A stretch of 64,000 nt of DNA from Sequoia sempervirens (taxonomy: Eukaryota > Streptophyta > Pinopsida > Cupressales > Cupressaceae), in NCBI GenBank assembly GCA_007258455.2, contig VDFB02275574.1, positions 248,001 to 312,000 of the forward strand. Direction: 5' to 3'. The translations under genes and the position numbers were made by a program. Every line of letters starts with the position of its first letter. The first letter of the stretch is position 1. The notes below the pieces were generated by a model, which saw only the letters and a list, made by a program, of their open reading frames with translations, was not told the origin of the DNA and searched no databases. Shown here piece by piece: positions 23,429-34,782 of the stretch.

Positions 23429-25839
23429 GTCCTCCCTTCCCAAAGATTACTTGCCCTCAAGCAATCCACATCTGCCAAACCATCCAATTGCCACAGCACC
23501 TGAAGCCATAAAAGAAAACTGACTGCACCTATTCTCCAACCACCCGGATCCCAAATGATCCTGAGAAGAACTCCAACCAACATCCTTTGAATAAAGTCGA
23601 AGCCTCTGACATTGTGAAGTCCTATCAATCTATGGGGCCAACTATCCGACAAGAAAACTCCTAGTTCCCAAACTTGTATATCTACCCCACCATGCCAACT
23701 CCAAGTATTGCAATGATAATTTTCATGCATCCAAACTCTCCAAAAACAATCTCCACCTGGATCACATGAATAAACTACAAGTCCGTCTATCTCAACACCA
23801 ATGGACTTCCATTGTGCCACTCTGATACCCCCTAGATTCCAAGTCTCAAACTCCTGTTGCTGGAAACACCCAACTGGAGAACTCAAAGTGAGAGACTTAT
23901 CAAAATTGGACTCATCCTCTGTACTTGAAAATATATCATACCAGAGTGAACCTGAACTCCTCTTATTCAACCCAACTCTCTGCATAAATGAATCCTACGT
24001 ATGTGATTTGAATGAAAACTAACGAGCACACCTCATAATGTAATCGAGGTGAAACTCTCCTGACTATGCTAATGGAAAACTTGAATGGTCAAGTGTACTC
24101 CATCGTGTAATGTCATCATCAGAAGAAGACTCACACTTTATTTCAAGATGAGTTGAGCTAACCACAACCTCGTTGTTACCCTCTACAGTCTAACCAACAA
24201 AACCTCTAACAAACAACCGCAAGTGTCCAGAGTTTCTCTTAGGAGCAATAAGGGTATCACCATGAATGACATCGATCTCCTGAAAAGAAACCAGGATCAA
24301 ATCAAGGGCCTCTTAACAAGATTTGGGAGGAATCATCTTCTTCTGATAAGATTGACCAATGCCAATCTCAAAATTTTCAATGTAGAGCCTGGTGCTCAAA
24401 TTTTCCATGAAGCTTGAACCTGCAGCCAAGACTAATGTACTTGTATCATCAACAATCCAATCCACACTGAATGGTCTCTTGCAAATATGAAAGATGCCTA
24501 ATGAAGGTGCATAAAAACATACACCATCATCTATCAAGATGCTGGCATAAATTAGAACATCACCCTGTAGCTTGTGAATCATGTCCATAATGGAGCAAAT
24601 AGTGTCTCTACTACCCAAAGATGAGAATAACTCATCATTACTCCATCCTCTAACTCCAAAGTGACTATCCCAATCATTCCTCTCCATATCAACAACTATT
24701 GTCGTCAAAGTGTTTCCTGACAAAACTCTGACCAGTAAAGTAGGACAACCATCAATCCATGAAGTAGGAGGTAAAACCCAAGAGGATGGTATTGGAATAT
24801 TGTTGCCAACATGTATATCTCCAACGCATAGACTAAAATCAATCGACAACTCAATCAAGTCCTGTAAACACTCATTTTAATTTGGAATTAGGACAACACT
24901 AATTCCATCAGTGGAAATATCCTCGATGGCCTAATTACGTGTCTCAACACAAGAGGGCTCAAGCTGCTCAATGTACTCATCATCCAACTCAATTGCTCCA
25001 CTGGATGATGGGTTGTTTTCTTTAAGTAGAGAAGATGGAACTTGCAAACCCAATGAAATCAGCTCTCTTGTAGTCAGTTGTTCCTTTAACTTATCAATTT
25101 TCTACTCAACCAATCTTCTTGCGAGATCATATGCTACAAATGAAACATGCAGTTATCTTCTCCAAATGGCAAACAAATCTGATTGTAGCTACATGCTAAC
25201 ATCATCATCTTTATCAAGGTTCACAAACAAGATAGTGAACATACTTGTCTTCACATTTCCTGATAAGAAGCGATCAAATAACTGGAGGATAAGATCATCA
25301 TAATCACATATGGCAACACATGGCAAAACTTTTACCATTGTTGCTAGAATATTAACCCTCTTATTGAAAGTAGGGATTTTGACATCATCTATCCCCTAAA
25401 AGCTATCAACCATCAACTGCATAACCTGTCTCATCTTGTCACTTTCATAAGGTTCATGTGGAGCTATAATCCTCATGATTTCACTAATACAAGTGATAAT
25501 TGCAAGTCTAACCTCCTCATCTTGATGTTTCAAAAGTTCTAGCTTACCCAAAGAGTGTACCAGAGGGACCATATCCTCACACATTCATTGAGAAGGTACT
25601 TGTCCAACCTTACACAAACAACTTTCATCCTCTTCCAAAATGTTAAGAAGAGTTAATTTATACTGTGGTACAACTTTCAGCTTTTCACCCACGAACTTGA
25701 TGGCCTTTTGTTCTTTGTTCAACTTTCCCAATCCTTTTTCCCATTCTTCATTCCATAATTCCATTATTTTCATCATTTTACCCTAATGTTGAATAAATGC
25801 TTCCAGCACAACTTCCTCTAAATTGCTAGAAGTAGCCAT
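23377..25839 (-). pseudogene. PDS5-like ORF captured in element P
   Basis: One frame of 820 codons starts at a Met about 70 bases after the primer-binding site. PDS5 binds cohesin and controls its release and sister-chromatid cohesion in the nucleus. Residues 100-131 read KLELLKHQDEEVRL, CISEIMRI and APHEPY, and 149-216 include FNKRVNIL and YDDLILQLFDRFL; this order matches the N-terminal HEAT-repeat part of plant PDS5 proteins. Residues ~330-800 are not recognised; the last few codons read through the polypurine tract into the LTR. Thirteen in-frame stops (codons 19, 85, 148, 217, 229, 246, 303, 321, 509, 550, 592, 607, 615) but no frameshift interrupt it. No introns are seen. Plant PDS5 proteins are longer, so it is a fragment or a fusion. 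Confidence 0.7.
23429..23440 (-). promoter_or_regulatory. polypurine tract of element P
   Basis: Minus-strand GGAAGGGAGGAC just before the 3' LTR, preceded by GAGGGCAAG, a context common at the 3' end of plant gypsy elements. Confidence 0.75.
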
Positions 25840-25909
25840 CTGAAATTTTGATCTGCAATTGATTTTCTGAAACAATGGTCCACTACCCAATAGGCTGACA
25901 GGATTCTTG

Positions 25910-25921
25910 GCTCTGATACCG
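25910..25921 (-). promoter_or_regulatory. primer-binding site of element P
   Basis: Minus-strand CGGTATCAGAGC, 11 of 12 matching the initiator-Met tRNA complement; one base separates it from the LTR end at 25923. Confidence 0.85.
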
Positions 25922-25922
25922 C

Positions 25923-27039
25923 TGTAATGTCCTTAGCAATTTCTAACCTTGTTTTAACTTTTTCAAGCCTTGGACATTTCATCAAACACTTGTCCTCCAA
26001 CCTTCCTACTAGTTGTTTGATTGATGTGTTTTGTATTTTGTTTGTTTTGATGTTTTCATAAGCTGAAATGACCTGAAAGAAGTAATCTAAAAGACTGAGA
26101 TGTAAAGAGAATGCAATGCAACAACTATTTGTACCCTTTCAATTAAGATGAGTGACTGAAATTGCATGAAATATGTACCTACAACTGATTGACATTATTA
26201 TAAACATTTGGCATGCATAATCAAACTTGACTCAAACTGAAACTATCATCTACAACCAAAGTCATTAAGACAAATATGTGGAATGCAACTCCTTCTCCTT
26301 CATTATATGATGCAAAGACTGATTACAATATGATTGCTAACTTGTGGCTTATAATGATACTAATCTTGAGAAAGGAATGCAACTAAAAATATGTTGTATA
26401 AGACAACAATGCAAAATCTTCTCTGAATACAATATTTCGACTAGAATCAACTATGACAATATTCTTAATGTATTGCCAATACTCTATATGCAACTATCAA
26501 ATGAAAGAACCTATAAATCAATGATTTGAAGGAGCTATGTCAGCTATACCAGCTCAATCGAATTCCTCCTAAATTTTTTCTTCTTGTCATGTAGCGGTGC
26601 CTTCAAAGAAGTCAATTATTGTCCACGTATTCTCTAATTGATGACCACGATTTACTGCCCAATGAGTGTCTTAAAATGCATCGCCTGTGATGATCATGGA
26701 ACACATCTAGAAGTGGTATTTCCTTGAAGCCACAACTTGAGAAATGGTTGACTACCATGATTGTCTCTTTCAAAATCATCAAAACTTCACATGTTTTCTC
26801 TTTTTTGCCAATGATTGGATGTTTATATTTGTGCCCCCTTTAAGAAGCCTGATATTTGATGTGCATCGCCCTTCCAAATATAAATTCGAATCTTTTGGAA
26901 TCTCTTTCTTCAAAGTGCATCAAAAATATTAAGAAATTGACTTTAGTAATTTTATCATTATCAACCCCAAACTAATCTTTGTCTTATTGTTGAGTAAGCA
27001 ACTCCTTTGTCCTGTTCTAATGTTGACGCTTTTTGTCTC
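25923..27039 (-). repeat. 5' LTR of element P, truncated
   Basis: TGTAATGTCC at the inner end; aligns with 21222-22345. It ends in TTTTTGTCTCT at the junction with LTR E, where the partner copy runs on for another 1.08 kb. Confidence 0.8.
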
Positions 27040-28313
27040 TGTACTAAATTGCAAGTACTAAATTTAGTGATGGAGTTTGCTAGGGATTGCTTGCAATCCG
27101 AAAGGGTGGTACTACCACTCAACTCCATTTTGTGAATCCATATTCACAAAAAATTTCCTACCCCAGGTGTATGATGCAAGAGCATATAGGGGTACTAGCA
27201 AGCTTGCATCACCAAAAATATTGCTATTTTTTTGTTCATTTTCAACAAGGGCTTATGGATTAGGAGAATAAATATTTTGATTTGCAACTTTGTAATTTCC
27301 CTTGGGATAAAATTGTAATTGTAATTTGGTGGGAATTATGCATTTATGAATATTTTCTAAGGAAAATTTGGGAAAATACCCCTCTTGGGCATCCCATTCT
27401 TGGTGGAGACCACTTGGGGTGCATGTGCTTGCATGTTCTAGTGCATGCTATGCATGTATTTGCATGTCCATATTTGGAGTCGTCGAGGCCACCGAGAGTC
27501 AAAGAAGGTGCCATAATTGACCAAATTTGTTTGGCCATGGTTAAGGTGCCCATGTGAAGGCCATGTGAGCATTGAATAATTTTATTATTTTATGATTATT
27601 TCTCCAAATGGGGTGTGGATTTTCTAAGGAGGTGTTTTTCTTGTGGTTTTGGAAAACCATAGTGGTTTTTCTCAATCACAAATATTTTTATTCAATCCTT
27701 GTCATTTGGGAAGATGGCTTTGGGAGTTTTTGGTCGTGAGATGGGGAGATGCTACTAGATTGAAGAGAGTATTTGAAGACTCCATTGTTGCATATTTCTA
27801 TTTGCATAGAAGCCCATGTTTTTGGGAGCTAGTGAGCTCCACATTTTGAGAGACATTGAGCTAGTGAAGTCCATGTGAAGAGAGCTTGAGAGATTCAAGA
27901 AAAAGAAGGTTGAAAGAGACCAAGAAGAAATTTTTGTTGCGGGTTTGGAGGTTTTCTATAGCAGCAAGAAGATTAATGATTTCATGGTTTGATTGCAGTA
28001 GTGATTTCCATTATAGATTGTAGGGTGAAGATGTTAGAGGCTTGTGATAGAAGTCAAATTGAAGGAGATAATTTTTGTATTAATATTTGTTGTTTTGTAT
28101 CAATCATGTTTCAGATTTGTAATGATTTTCATCAGCCCATATGGTTGCATAACCAATAGTTTTAGTTATGCTATGTAATTCTTGAATTTCCAAGAGATTT
28201 TGAATGAACAAAGAACACTTCCTATAGATTTTTGTGTTGTTTCAAATCATTTATAAGTTGAATTTTTAGATTATTGTGAGTATTTGAATGACGTTTAGTT
28301 TCTTACTTCATTA
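27040..28313 (+). repeat. 3' LTR of element E (left version)
   Basis: TGTACTAAATTGC to CTTCATTA; the right version ends CTTCATCA. Internal part 27730-28313 matches the partial 5' LTR at 15537-16108. It directly abuts truncated element P on its left and gypsy-1 protease on its right. It is identical to 34783-36056 up to about 27963 and then differs at scattered positions. It holds short open frames with no recognisable product. Confidence 0.75.
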
Positions 28314-28316
28314 GAA

Positions 28317-28745
28317 GTGCCCATCTACACAAAAAAATGTGAAGGAATGATGCCTCAAAAATTCAAGAAGGAAATAAAAGGACCCCAAACTATCCATGTT
28401 ATAAGACAATTGGCTGATATAATGTTGGACAACCTAGTTATCCCAAAATATTTAGACATTGGTAGCCCTATGGTAGATGTGCAAATTAATAACACGCTCA
28501 TCAAGAACACTCTAATTTATCTAGTGGTAGTGATAAATGTGATGATAAGAGAAATAATGAAAAAATCAACTAATGGATCTAAGACCCACTCCCATAGTTT
28601 TACAACTGACAGATAGGTCAATAGTGAAACTAGAGGGTATCATTGAAGATTCAGTCATCACATTAGACTCGTGGGAATACCCAACAGATTTCATGGTCCT
28701 ACAACCTAAGGCCAACCTAGGAGGATACCCATTAATCCTAGGAAT
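28317..28745 (+). pseudogene. pro: gypsy-1 protease remnant, left version
   Basis: The residues IYTKKCEGMMPQKF, then VQINNTLIKNTLI with the catalytic DxG region degraded to VVVINVM, then ITLDSWEYPTDFMVLQPKANLGGYPLILG, match the retropepsin of Athila-like elements. Two frames are used. The sequence breaks off just before the conserved GRPWLAT region, where it joins LTR F. Confidence 0.7.
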
Positions 28746-28750
28746 ACATG

Positions 28751-29850
28751 GAAAGCAAATATGGGAAGGGAAGAGTGTTTTTTACCCATCCTAAATGTTT
28801 GGTATCAATTTTTATAGGAGGACAGAGTCACCCAAAGGTGTCCTAGTCCTTGTAGGGGTGTCCTTCTCTGCTTTTGTAGTCCTTTGATGGAAGATCTAAG
28901 ATCCCTGTTTCCACTTGCAGACTTGTCAGATCAGTGTCAGATAATTTTGTAGGTGAGTTTCTATGAGTTGACAAGGTATAAGTTTTTGAATGCAACAATG
29001 GATAAATGTTCTTCAAACTTCCTTCAATCCTCTTCAAACCTGAAATCTACACATTCAAAAAGAGAGGAAATGTTGTGTCATTTAGATGCTTGCCTTAGTT
29101 AAACCTCATGTTAGTGTTTCCACTTCCACAATGGCAATGTCAACGATAAATGGATAAATGACAGGAAGAAATGATGAAATCACAAAGTGTTACAACTCAC
29201 CACCCTTTTATGGCTTCCTTGAAGGACTGAAGTTATGTACATCACTTCAAGGTCTTGGATCTTTTCTTGCTTGATTGCTTGAATTTCTTTGAGACCTACA
29301 ACAAGGGTTAGCCTTCACAAATAATGATAACATGAACATACATAAACTCACATAGGATTTGACATGATGCTTGGATCTTGAATTGCTACAATCAAGCTCT
29401 GAAATATTGTTGTTGACTTGCTTGATAGTGCTCTTGATCATAAGTTTACCAATATTTTTCTATATTCTTTCAAATAGTTTTCAAAATGGTGAAAAAACTA
29501 TGTATTTACAGGAATTTATTCTAATTTCCCGCAAATTAAATCTTAATAGCTGACATTTGTAACCTGAATTTCAAATGTTAAAATATTGAAACCCACATAT
29601 TCACATTTGGATCTCGACAAAATAGGGGGACTCAGACGCCTAAGGGTATCCTAGTCTTGGCCCTATTTTCCATAAAATAGGGAGTTAGGGGAAAAACATT
29701 AAATAAATGCATTTGTTCAATGCTTGTCATTTCTCAAAAAATGGTAAAAATAAGCTATAAAATGTATAATTTGGGAAATTGGATGCTTAATTACGCTCAA
29801 TAATTTAGGGGGGAAAAAACATAGTATGAAATTTTCAAGAGTGACAATTT
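28751..29850 (-). repeat. LTR F, left version, cut by the gap
   Basis: Aligns with 40890-41975 at about 96-97% by eye. Its first ~280 bp (seen at 40610-40889) are missing, together with gypsy-1 RT to integrase. It runs into the N gap at GTGACAATTT. Confidence 0.75.
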
Positions 29851-29950
29851 NNNNNNNNNNNNNNNNNNNNNNNNNNNNNNNNNNNNNNNNNNNNNNNNNN
29901 NNNNNNNNNNNNNNNNNNNNNNNNNNNNNNNNNNNNNNNNNNNNNNNNNN
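29851..29950. other. assembly gap of 100 N
   Basis: Exactly 100 unknown bases, the conventional size for a gap of unknown length. The sequence right of it restarts at the equivalent of 22208, inside LTR P. Confidence 0.99.
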
Positions 29951-32900
29951 TTCAAAGTGCATCAAAAATATTAAGAAATTGACTTTAGTAATTTTATCAT
30001 TATTGGCCCCAAACTAATCTTTGTCTTATTGTTGAGTAAGCAACACCTTTGTCTTGTTCTGATGCTGATGCTTTTTGTCTCTGTCTTTGCCCTGCCAATG
30101 AGAAATATAGAATGCAAATTACTTGTAAGGAGTGCGTTAGAATTTTCTAAGTAGCTCCCAACTCTTCCTGCCTTTGTCGTCTATGATGAAGGTATTAACT
30201 GTGGCATAAATATATTAAATTGAATTCTCACAATGATATACGCCAAGCCAATATTAAAATCCACTTTTTTCACCCAAAGAATAATAATCCCAATAATGTG
30301 TTTATTTTCTGGAATATTATTCAAAATCACTTTTTCCTTTTCCAAATATTATTTAGAAATATTATTCAAGAATAATAATAATTGAAAATACTTTTAAATG
30401 CTTGAATAATAAAATTTCTTTTGTAGATAGATAAATACCTCAAAATAATGCAATAATAAACTAGCTATTGCATTAACAAAAATTCTCATTTAAATTTGCA
30501 ATAATACATTAGCTATTGCAAACCCTCAAATACTTAGCTTCTCAAATAAGCAGAATATAGTCGATAATCTCCAAATTTGGTTGAAGACCATTAAATTTGC
30601 AATAATACCTTAGTTGCTGCAATGATGATGCGATAATAAACCAACTATCACATCAACTGTCAAAAGGGAAATAATACAACAACTATTGCACCTATCAAGT
30701 TCTCCAATGAAGCACCTGTAGAAATCCTGGATGGATAGGGTTGATCTTTCACAACCGAAACTAGCACTCTAGAGTCTTTAAACCCTCGAGCGAGCAATGC
30801 AAGCCTCAGCTTATACCACACAGGTATGAGAAATAGAAATAATGCAAGACATGATCCTAATGGCTTGCAATCAACTCCTTATAAAGAATTCTCATTCACC
30901 TCCAAGAAGCTTCTAGAATAAAATATTATTTTATTCTTTTAAGTGACTTTATGATTTATTCTATTATTTAGTCACTTTATTAAATTAATTAAATATAAGG
31001 TCACCTTTAAATATTTATTTATTGTGATAACCTTACAAATAATTAATTTAATATTCCACTTTAATTTAATTAAAATAATCAATTAGTCATCGTTATGAAA
31101 TATCATTAATTTGGACAACTTAATCAATTAATTTAATTAAATTATTTTGCCTCCAAATTGGGGACATGAAAGTCCTCCCTTCCCAAAGATTACTTGCCCT
31201 CAAGCAATCCACATCTGCCAAACCATCCAATTGCCACAGCACCTGAAGCCATAAAAGAAAACTGACTGCACCTATTCTCCAACCACCCGGATCCCAAATG
31301 ATCCTGAGAAGAACTCCAACCAACATCCTTTGAATAAAGTCGAAGCCTCTGACATTGTGAAGTCCTATCAATCTATGGGGCCAACTATCCGACAAGAAAA
31401 CTCCTAGTTCCCAAACTTGTATATCTACCCCACCATGCCAACTCCAAGTATTGCAATGATAATTTTCATGCATCCAAACTCTCCAAAAACAATCTCCACC
31501 TGGATCACATGAATAAACTACAAGTCCGTCTATCTCAACACCAATGGACTTCCATTGTGCCACTCTGATACCCCCTAGATTCCAAGTCTCAAACTCCTGT
31601 TGCTGGAAACACCCAACTGGAGAACTCAAAGTGAGAGACTTATCAAAATTGGACTCATCCTCTGTACTTGAAAATATATCATACCAGAGTGAACCTGAAC
31701 TCCTCTTATTCAACCCAACTCTCTGCATAAATGAATCCTACGTATGTGATTTGAATGAAAACTAACGAGCACACCTCATAATGTAATCGAGGTGAAACTC
31801 TCCTGACTATGCTAATGGAAAACTTGAATGGTCAAGTGTACTCCATCGTGTAATGTCATCATCAGAAGAAGACTCACACTTTATTTCAAGATGAGTTGAG
31901 CTAACCACAACCTCGTTGTTACCCTCTACAGTCTAACCAACAAAACCTCTAACAAACAACCGCAAGTGTCCAGAGTTTCTCTTAGGAGCAATAAGGGTAT
32001 CACCATGAATGACATCGATCTCCTGAAAAGAAACCAGGATCAAATCAAGGGCCTCTTAACAAGATTTGGGAGGAATCATCTTCTTCTGATAAGATTGACC
32101 AATGCCAATCTCAAAATTTTCAATGTAGAGCCTGGTGCTCAAATTTTCCATGAAGCTTGAACCTGCAGCCAAGACTAATGTACTTGTATCATCAACAATC
32201 CAATCCACACTGAATGGTCTCTTGCAAATATGAAAGATGCCTAATGAAGGTGCATAAAAACATACACCATCATCTATCAAGATGCTGGCATAAATTAGAA
32301 CATCACCCTGTAGCTTGTGAATCATGTCCATAATGGAGCAAATAGTGTCTCTACTACCCAAAGATGAGAATAACTCATCATTACTCCATCCTCTAACTCC
32401 AAAGTGACTATCCCAATCATTCCTCTCCATATCAACAACTATTGTCGTCAAAGTGTTTCCTGACAAAACTCTGACCAGTAAAGTAGGACAACCATCAATC
32501 CATGAAGTAGGAGGTAAAACCCAAGAGGATGGTATTGGAATATTGTTGCCAACATGTATATCTCCAACGCATAGACTAAAATCAATCGACAACTCAATCA
32601 AGTCCTGTAAACACTCATTTTAATTTGGAATTAGGACAACACTAATTCCATCAGTGGAAATATCCTCGATGGCCTAATTACGTGTCTCAACACAAGAGGG
32701 CTCAAGCTGCTCAATGTACTCATCATCCAACTCAATTGCTCCACTGGATGATGGGTTGTTTTCTTTAAGTAGAGAAGATGGAACTTGCAAACCCAATGAA
32801 ATCAGCTCTCTTGTAGTCAGTTGTTCCTTTAACTTATCAATTTTCTACTCAACCAATCTTCTTGCGAGATCATATGCTACAAATGAAACATGCAGTTATC

Positions 32901-34782
32901 TTCTCCAAATGGCAAACAAATCTGATTGTAGCTACATGCTAACATCATCATCTTTATCAAGGTTCACAAACAAGATAGTGAACATACTTGTCTTCACATT
33001 TCCTGATAAGAAGCGATCAAATAACTGGAGGATAAGATCATCATAATCACATATGGCAACACATGGCAAAACTTTTACCATTGTTGCTAGAATATTAACC
33101 CTCTTATTGAAAGTAGGGATTTTGACATCATCTATCCCCTAAAAGCTATCAACCATCAACTGCATAACCTGTCTCATCTTGTCACTTTCATAAGGTTCAT
33201 GTGGAGCTATAATCCTCATGATTTCACTAATACAAGTGATAATTGCAAGTCTAACCTCCTCATCTTGATGTTTCAAAAGTTCTAGCTTACCCAAAGAGTG
33301 TACCAGAGGGACCATATCCTCACACATTCATTGAGAAGGTACTTGTCCAACCTTACACAAACAACTTTCATCCTCTTCCAAAATGTTAAGAAGAGTTAAT
33401 TTATACTGTGGTACAACTTTCAGCTTTTCACCCACGAACTTGATGGCCTTTTGTTCTTTGTTCAACTTTCCCAATCCTTTTTCCCATTCTTCATTCCATA
33501 ATTCCATTATTTTCATCATTTTACCCTAATGTTGAATAAATGCTTCCAGCACAACTTCCTCTAAATTGCTAGAAGTAGCCATCTGAAATTTTGATCTGCA
33601 ATTGATTTTCTGAAACAATGGTCCACTACCCAATAGGCTGACAGGATTCTTGGCTCTGATACCGCTGTAATGTCCTTAGCAATTTCTAACCTTGTTTTAA
33701 CTTTTTCAAGCCTTGGACATTTCATCAAACACTTGTCCTCCAACCTTCCTACTAGTTGTTTGATTGATGTGTTTTGTATTTTGTTTGTTTTGATGTTTTC
33801 ATAAGCTGAAATGACCTGAAAGAAGTAATCTAAAAGACTGAGATGTAAAGAGAATGCAATGCAACAACTATTTGTACCCTTTCAATTAAGATGAGTGACT
33901 GAAATTGCATGAAATATGTACCTACAACTGATTGACATTATTATAAACATTTGGCATGCATAATCAAACTTGACTCAAACTGAAACTATCATCTACAACC
34001 AAAGTCATTAAGACAAATATGTGGAATGCAACTCCTTCTCCTTCATTATATGATGCAAAGACTGATTACAATATGATTGCTAACTTGTGGCTTATAATGA
34101 TACTAATCTTGAGAAAGGAATGCAACTAAAAATATGTTGTATAAGACAACAATGCAAAATCTTCTCTGAATACAATATTTCGACTAGAATCAACTATGAC
34201 AATATTCTTAATGTATTGCCAATACTCTATATGCAACTATCAAATGAAAGAACCTATAAATCAATGATTTGAAGGAGCTATGTCAGCTATACCAGCTCAA
34301 TCGAATTCCTCCTAAATTTTTTCTTCTTGTCATGTAGCGGTGCCTTCAAAGAAGTCAATTATTGTCCACGTATTCTCTAATTGATGACCACGATTTACTG
34401 CCCAATGAGTGTCTTAAAATGCATCGCCTGTGATGATCATGGAACACATCTAGAAGTGGTATTTCCTTGAAGCCACAACTTGAGAAATGGTTGACTACCA
34501 TGATTGTCTCTTTCAAAATCATCAAAACTTCACATGTTTTCTCTTTTTTGCCAATGATTGGATGTTTATATTTGTGCCCCCTTTAAGAAGCCTGATATTT
34601 GATGTGCATCGCCCTTCCAAATATAAATTCGAATCTTTTGGAATCTCTTTCTTCAAAGTGCATCAAAAATATTAAGAAATTGACTTTAGTAATTTTATCA
34701 TTATCAACCCCAAACTAATCTTTGTCTTATTGTTGAGTAAGCAACTCCTTTGTCCTGTTCTAATGTTGACGCTTTTTGTCTC
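29951..34782 (-). mobile_element. element P, second copy (3' LTR cut by the gap)
   Basis: Contains 3' LTR 29951-31171 (the first 986 bp are lost in the gap), polypurine tract 31172-31183, primer-binding site 33653-33664 and truncated 5' LTR 33666-34782. It is base-for-base like the left copy by inspection, including the truncation junction with LTR E, so both copies descend from one insertion and one truncation event. Confidence 0.8.
31120..33582 (-). pseudogene. PDS5-like ORF, second copy
   Basis: The same 820-codon frame with the same 13 stops as at 23377-25839; all open pieces translate identically. It adds no independent evidence of selection, because the two copies are either one locus assembled twice or a very recent duplicate. 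Confidence 0.7.

Larger units (their letters stand above)
21222..27039 (-). mobile_element. LTR retrotransposon P carrying a PDS5-like ORF
   Basis: A minus-strand LTR element. Its 3' LTR (21222-23428), polypurine tract (23429-23440), a single ~820-codon reading frame, primer-binding site (25910-25921) and a 5' LTR (25923 onward) are in the standard order. The 5' LTR is broken at 27039, where the LTR of E starts, so only 1.1 of 2.2 kb remains. The shared LTR part differs by roughly 7% by eye. There is no gag, protease, RT or integrase, so mobility would need proteins from another element. Its coding space is a host-like ORF instead. A second copy lies beyond the gap (29951-34782). Confidence 0.8.
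22208..28745. repeat. direct duplication, left copy (partner 29951-36489)
   Basis: Every open frame from 23377 to 27849 recurs unchanged 7743 bp downstream, so the first 5.75 kb are identical with no indel. From about 27963 substitutions appear at roughly 3%, with a one-base indel near 28386. The copies sit on the two sides of the gap. Confidence 0.9.

Noticed and set aside
23377..23985. 202-residue open frame as a free-standing gene
   Set aside because: It is the C-terminal end of the P frame; upstream stops are in the same frame and its last codons are polypurine tract and LTR.
21222..27039. A host PDS5 gene flanked by chance by LTRs
   Set aside because: The ORF starts 70 bases after a primer-binding site, ends on a polypurine tract, has no introns and is framed by matching LTRs.
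28843..29037. Small minus-strand frame partly conserved among the LTR F copies (28843, 40957)
   Set aside because: The copies are homologous LTRs, the third F copy does not keep the frame, and composition is not protein-like.
29717..30017. Open frames running through the N gap
   Set aside because: The frame is open only because N codons are not stops.
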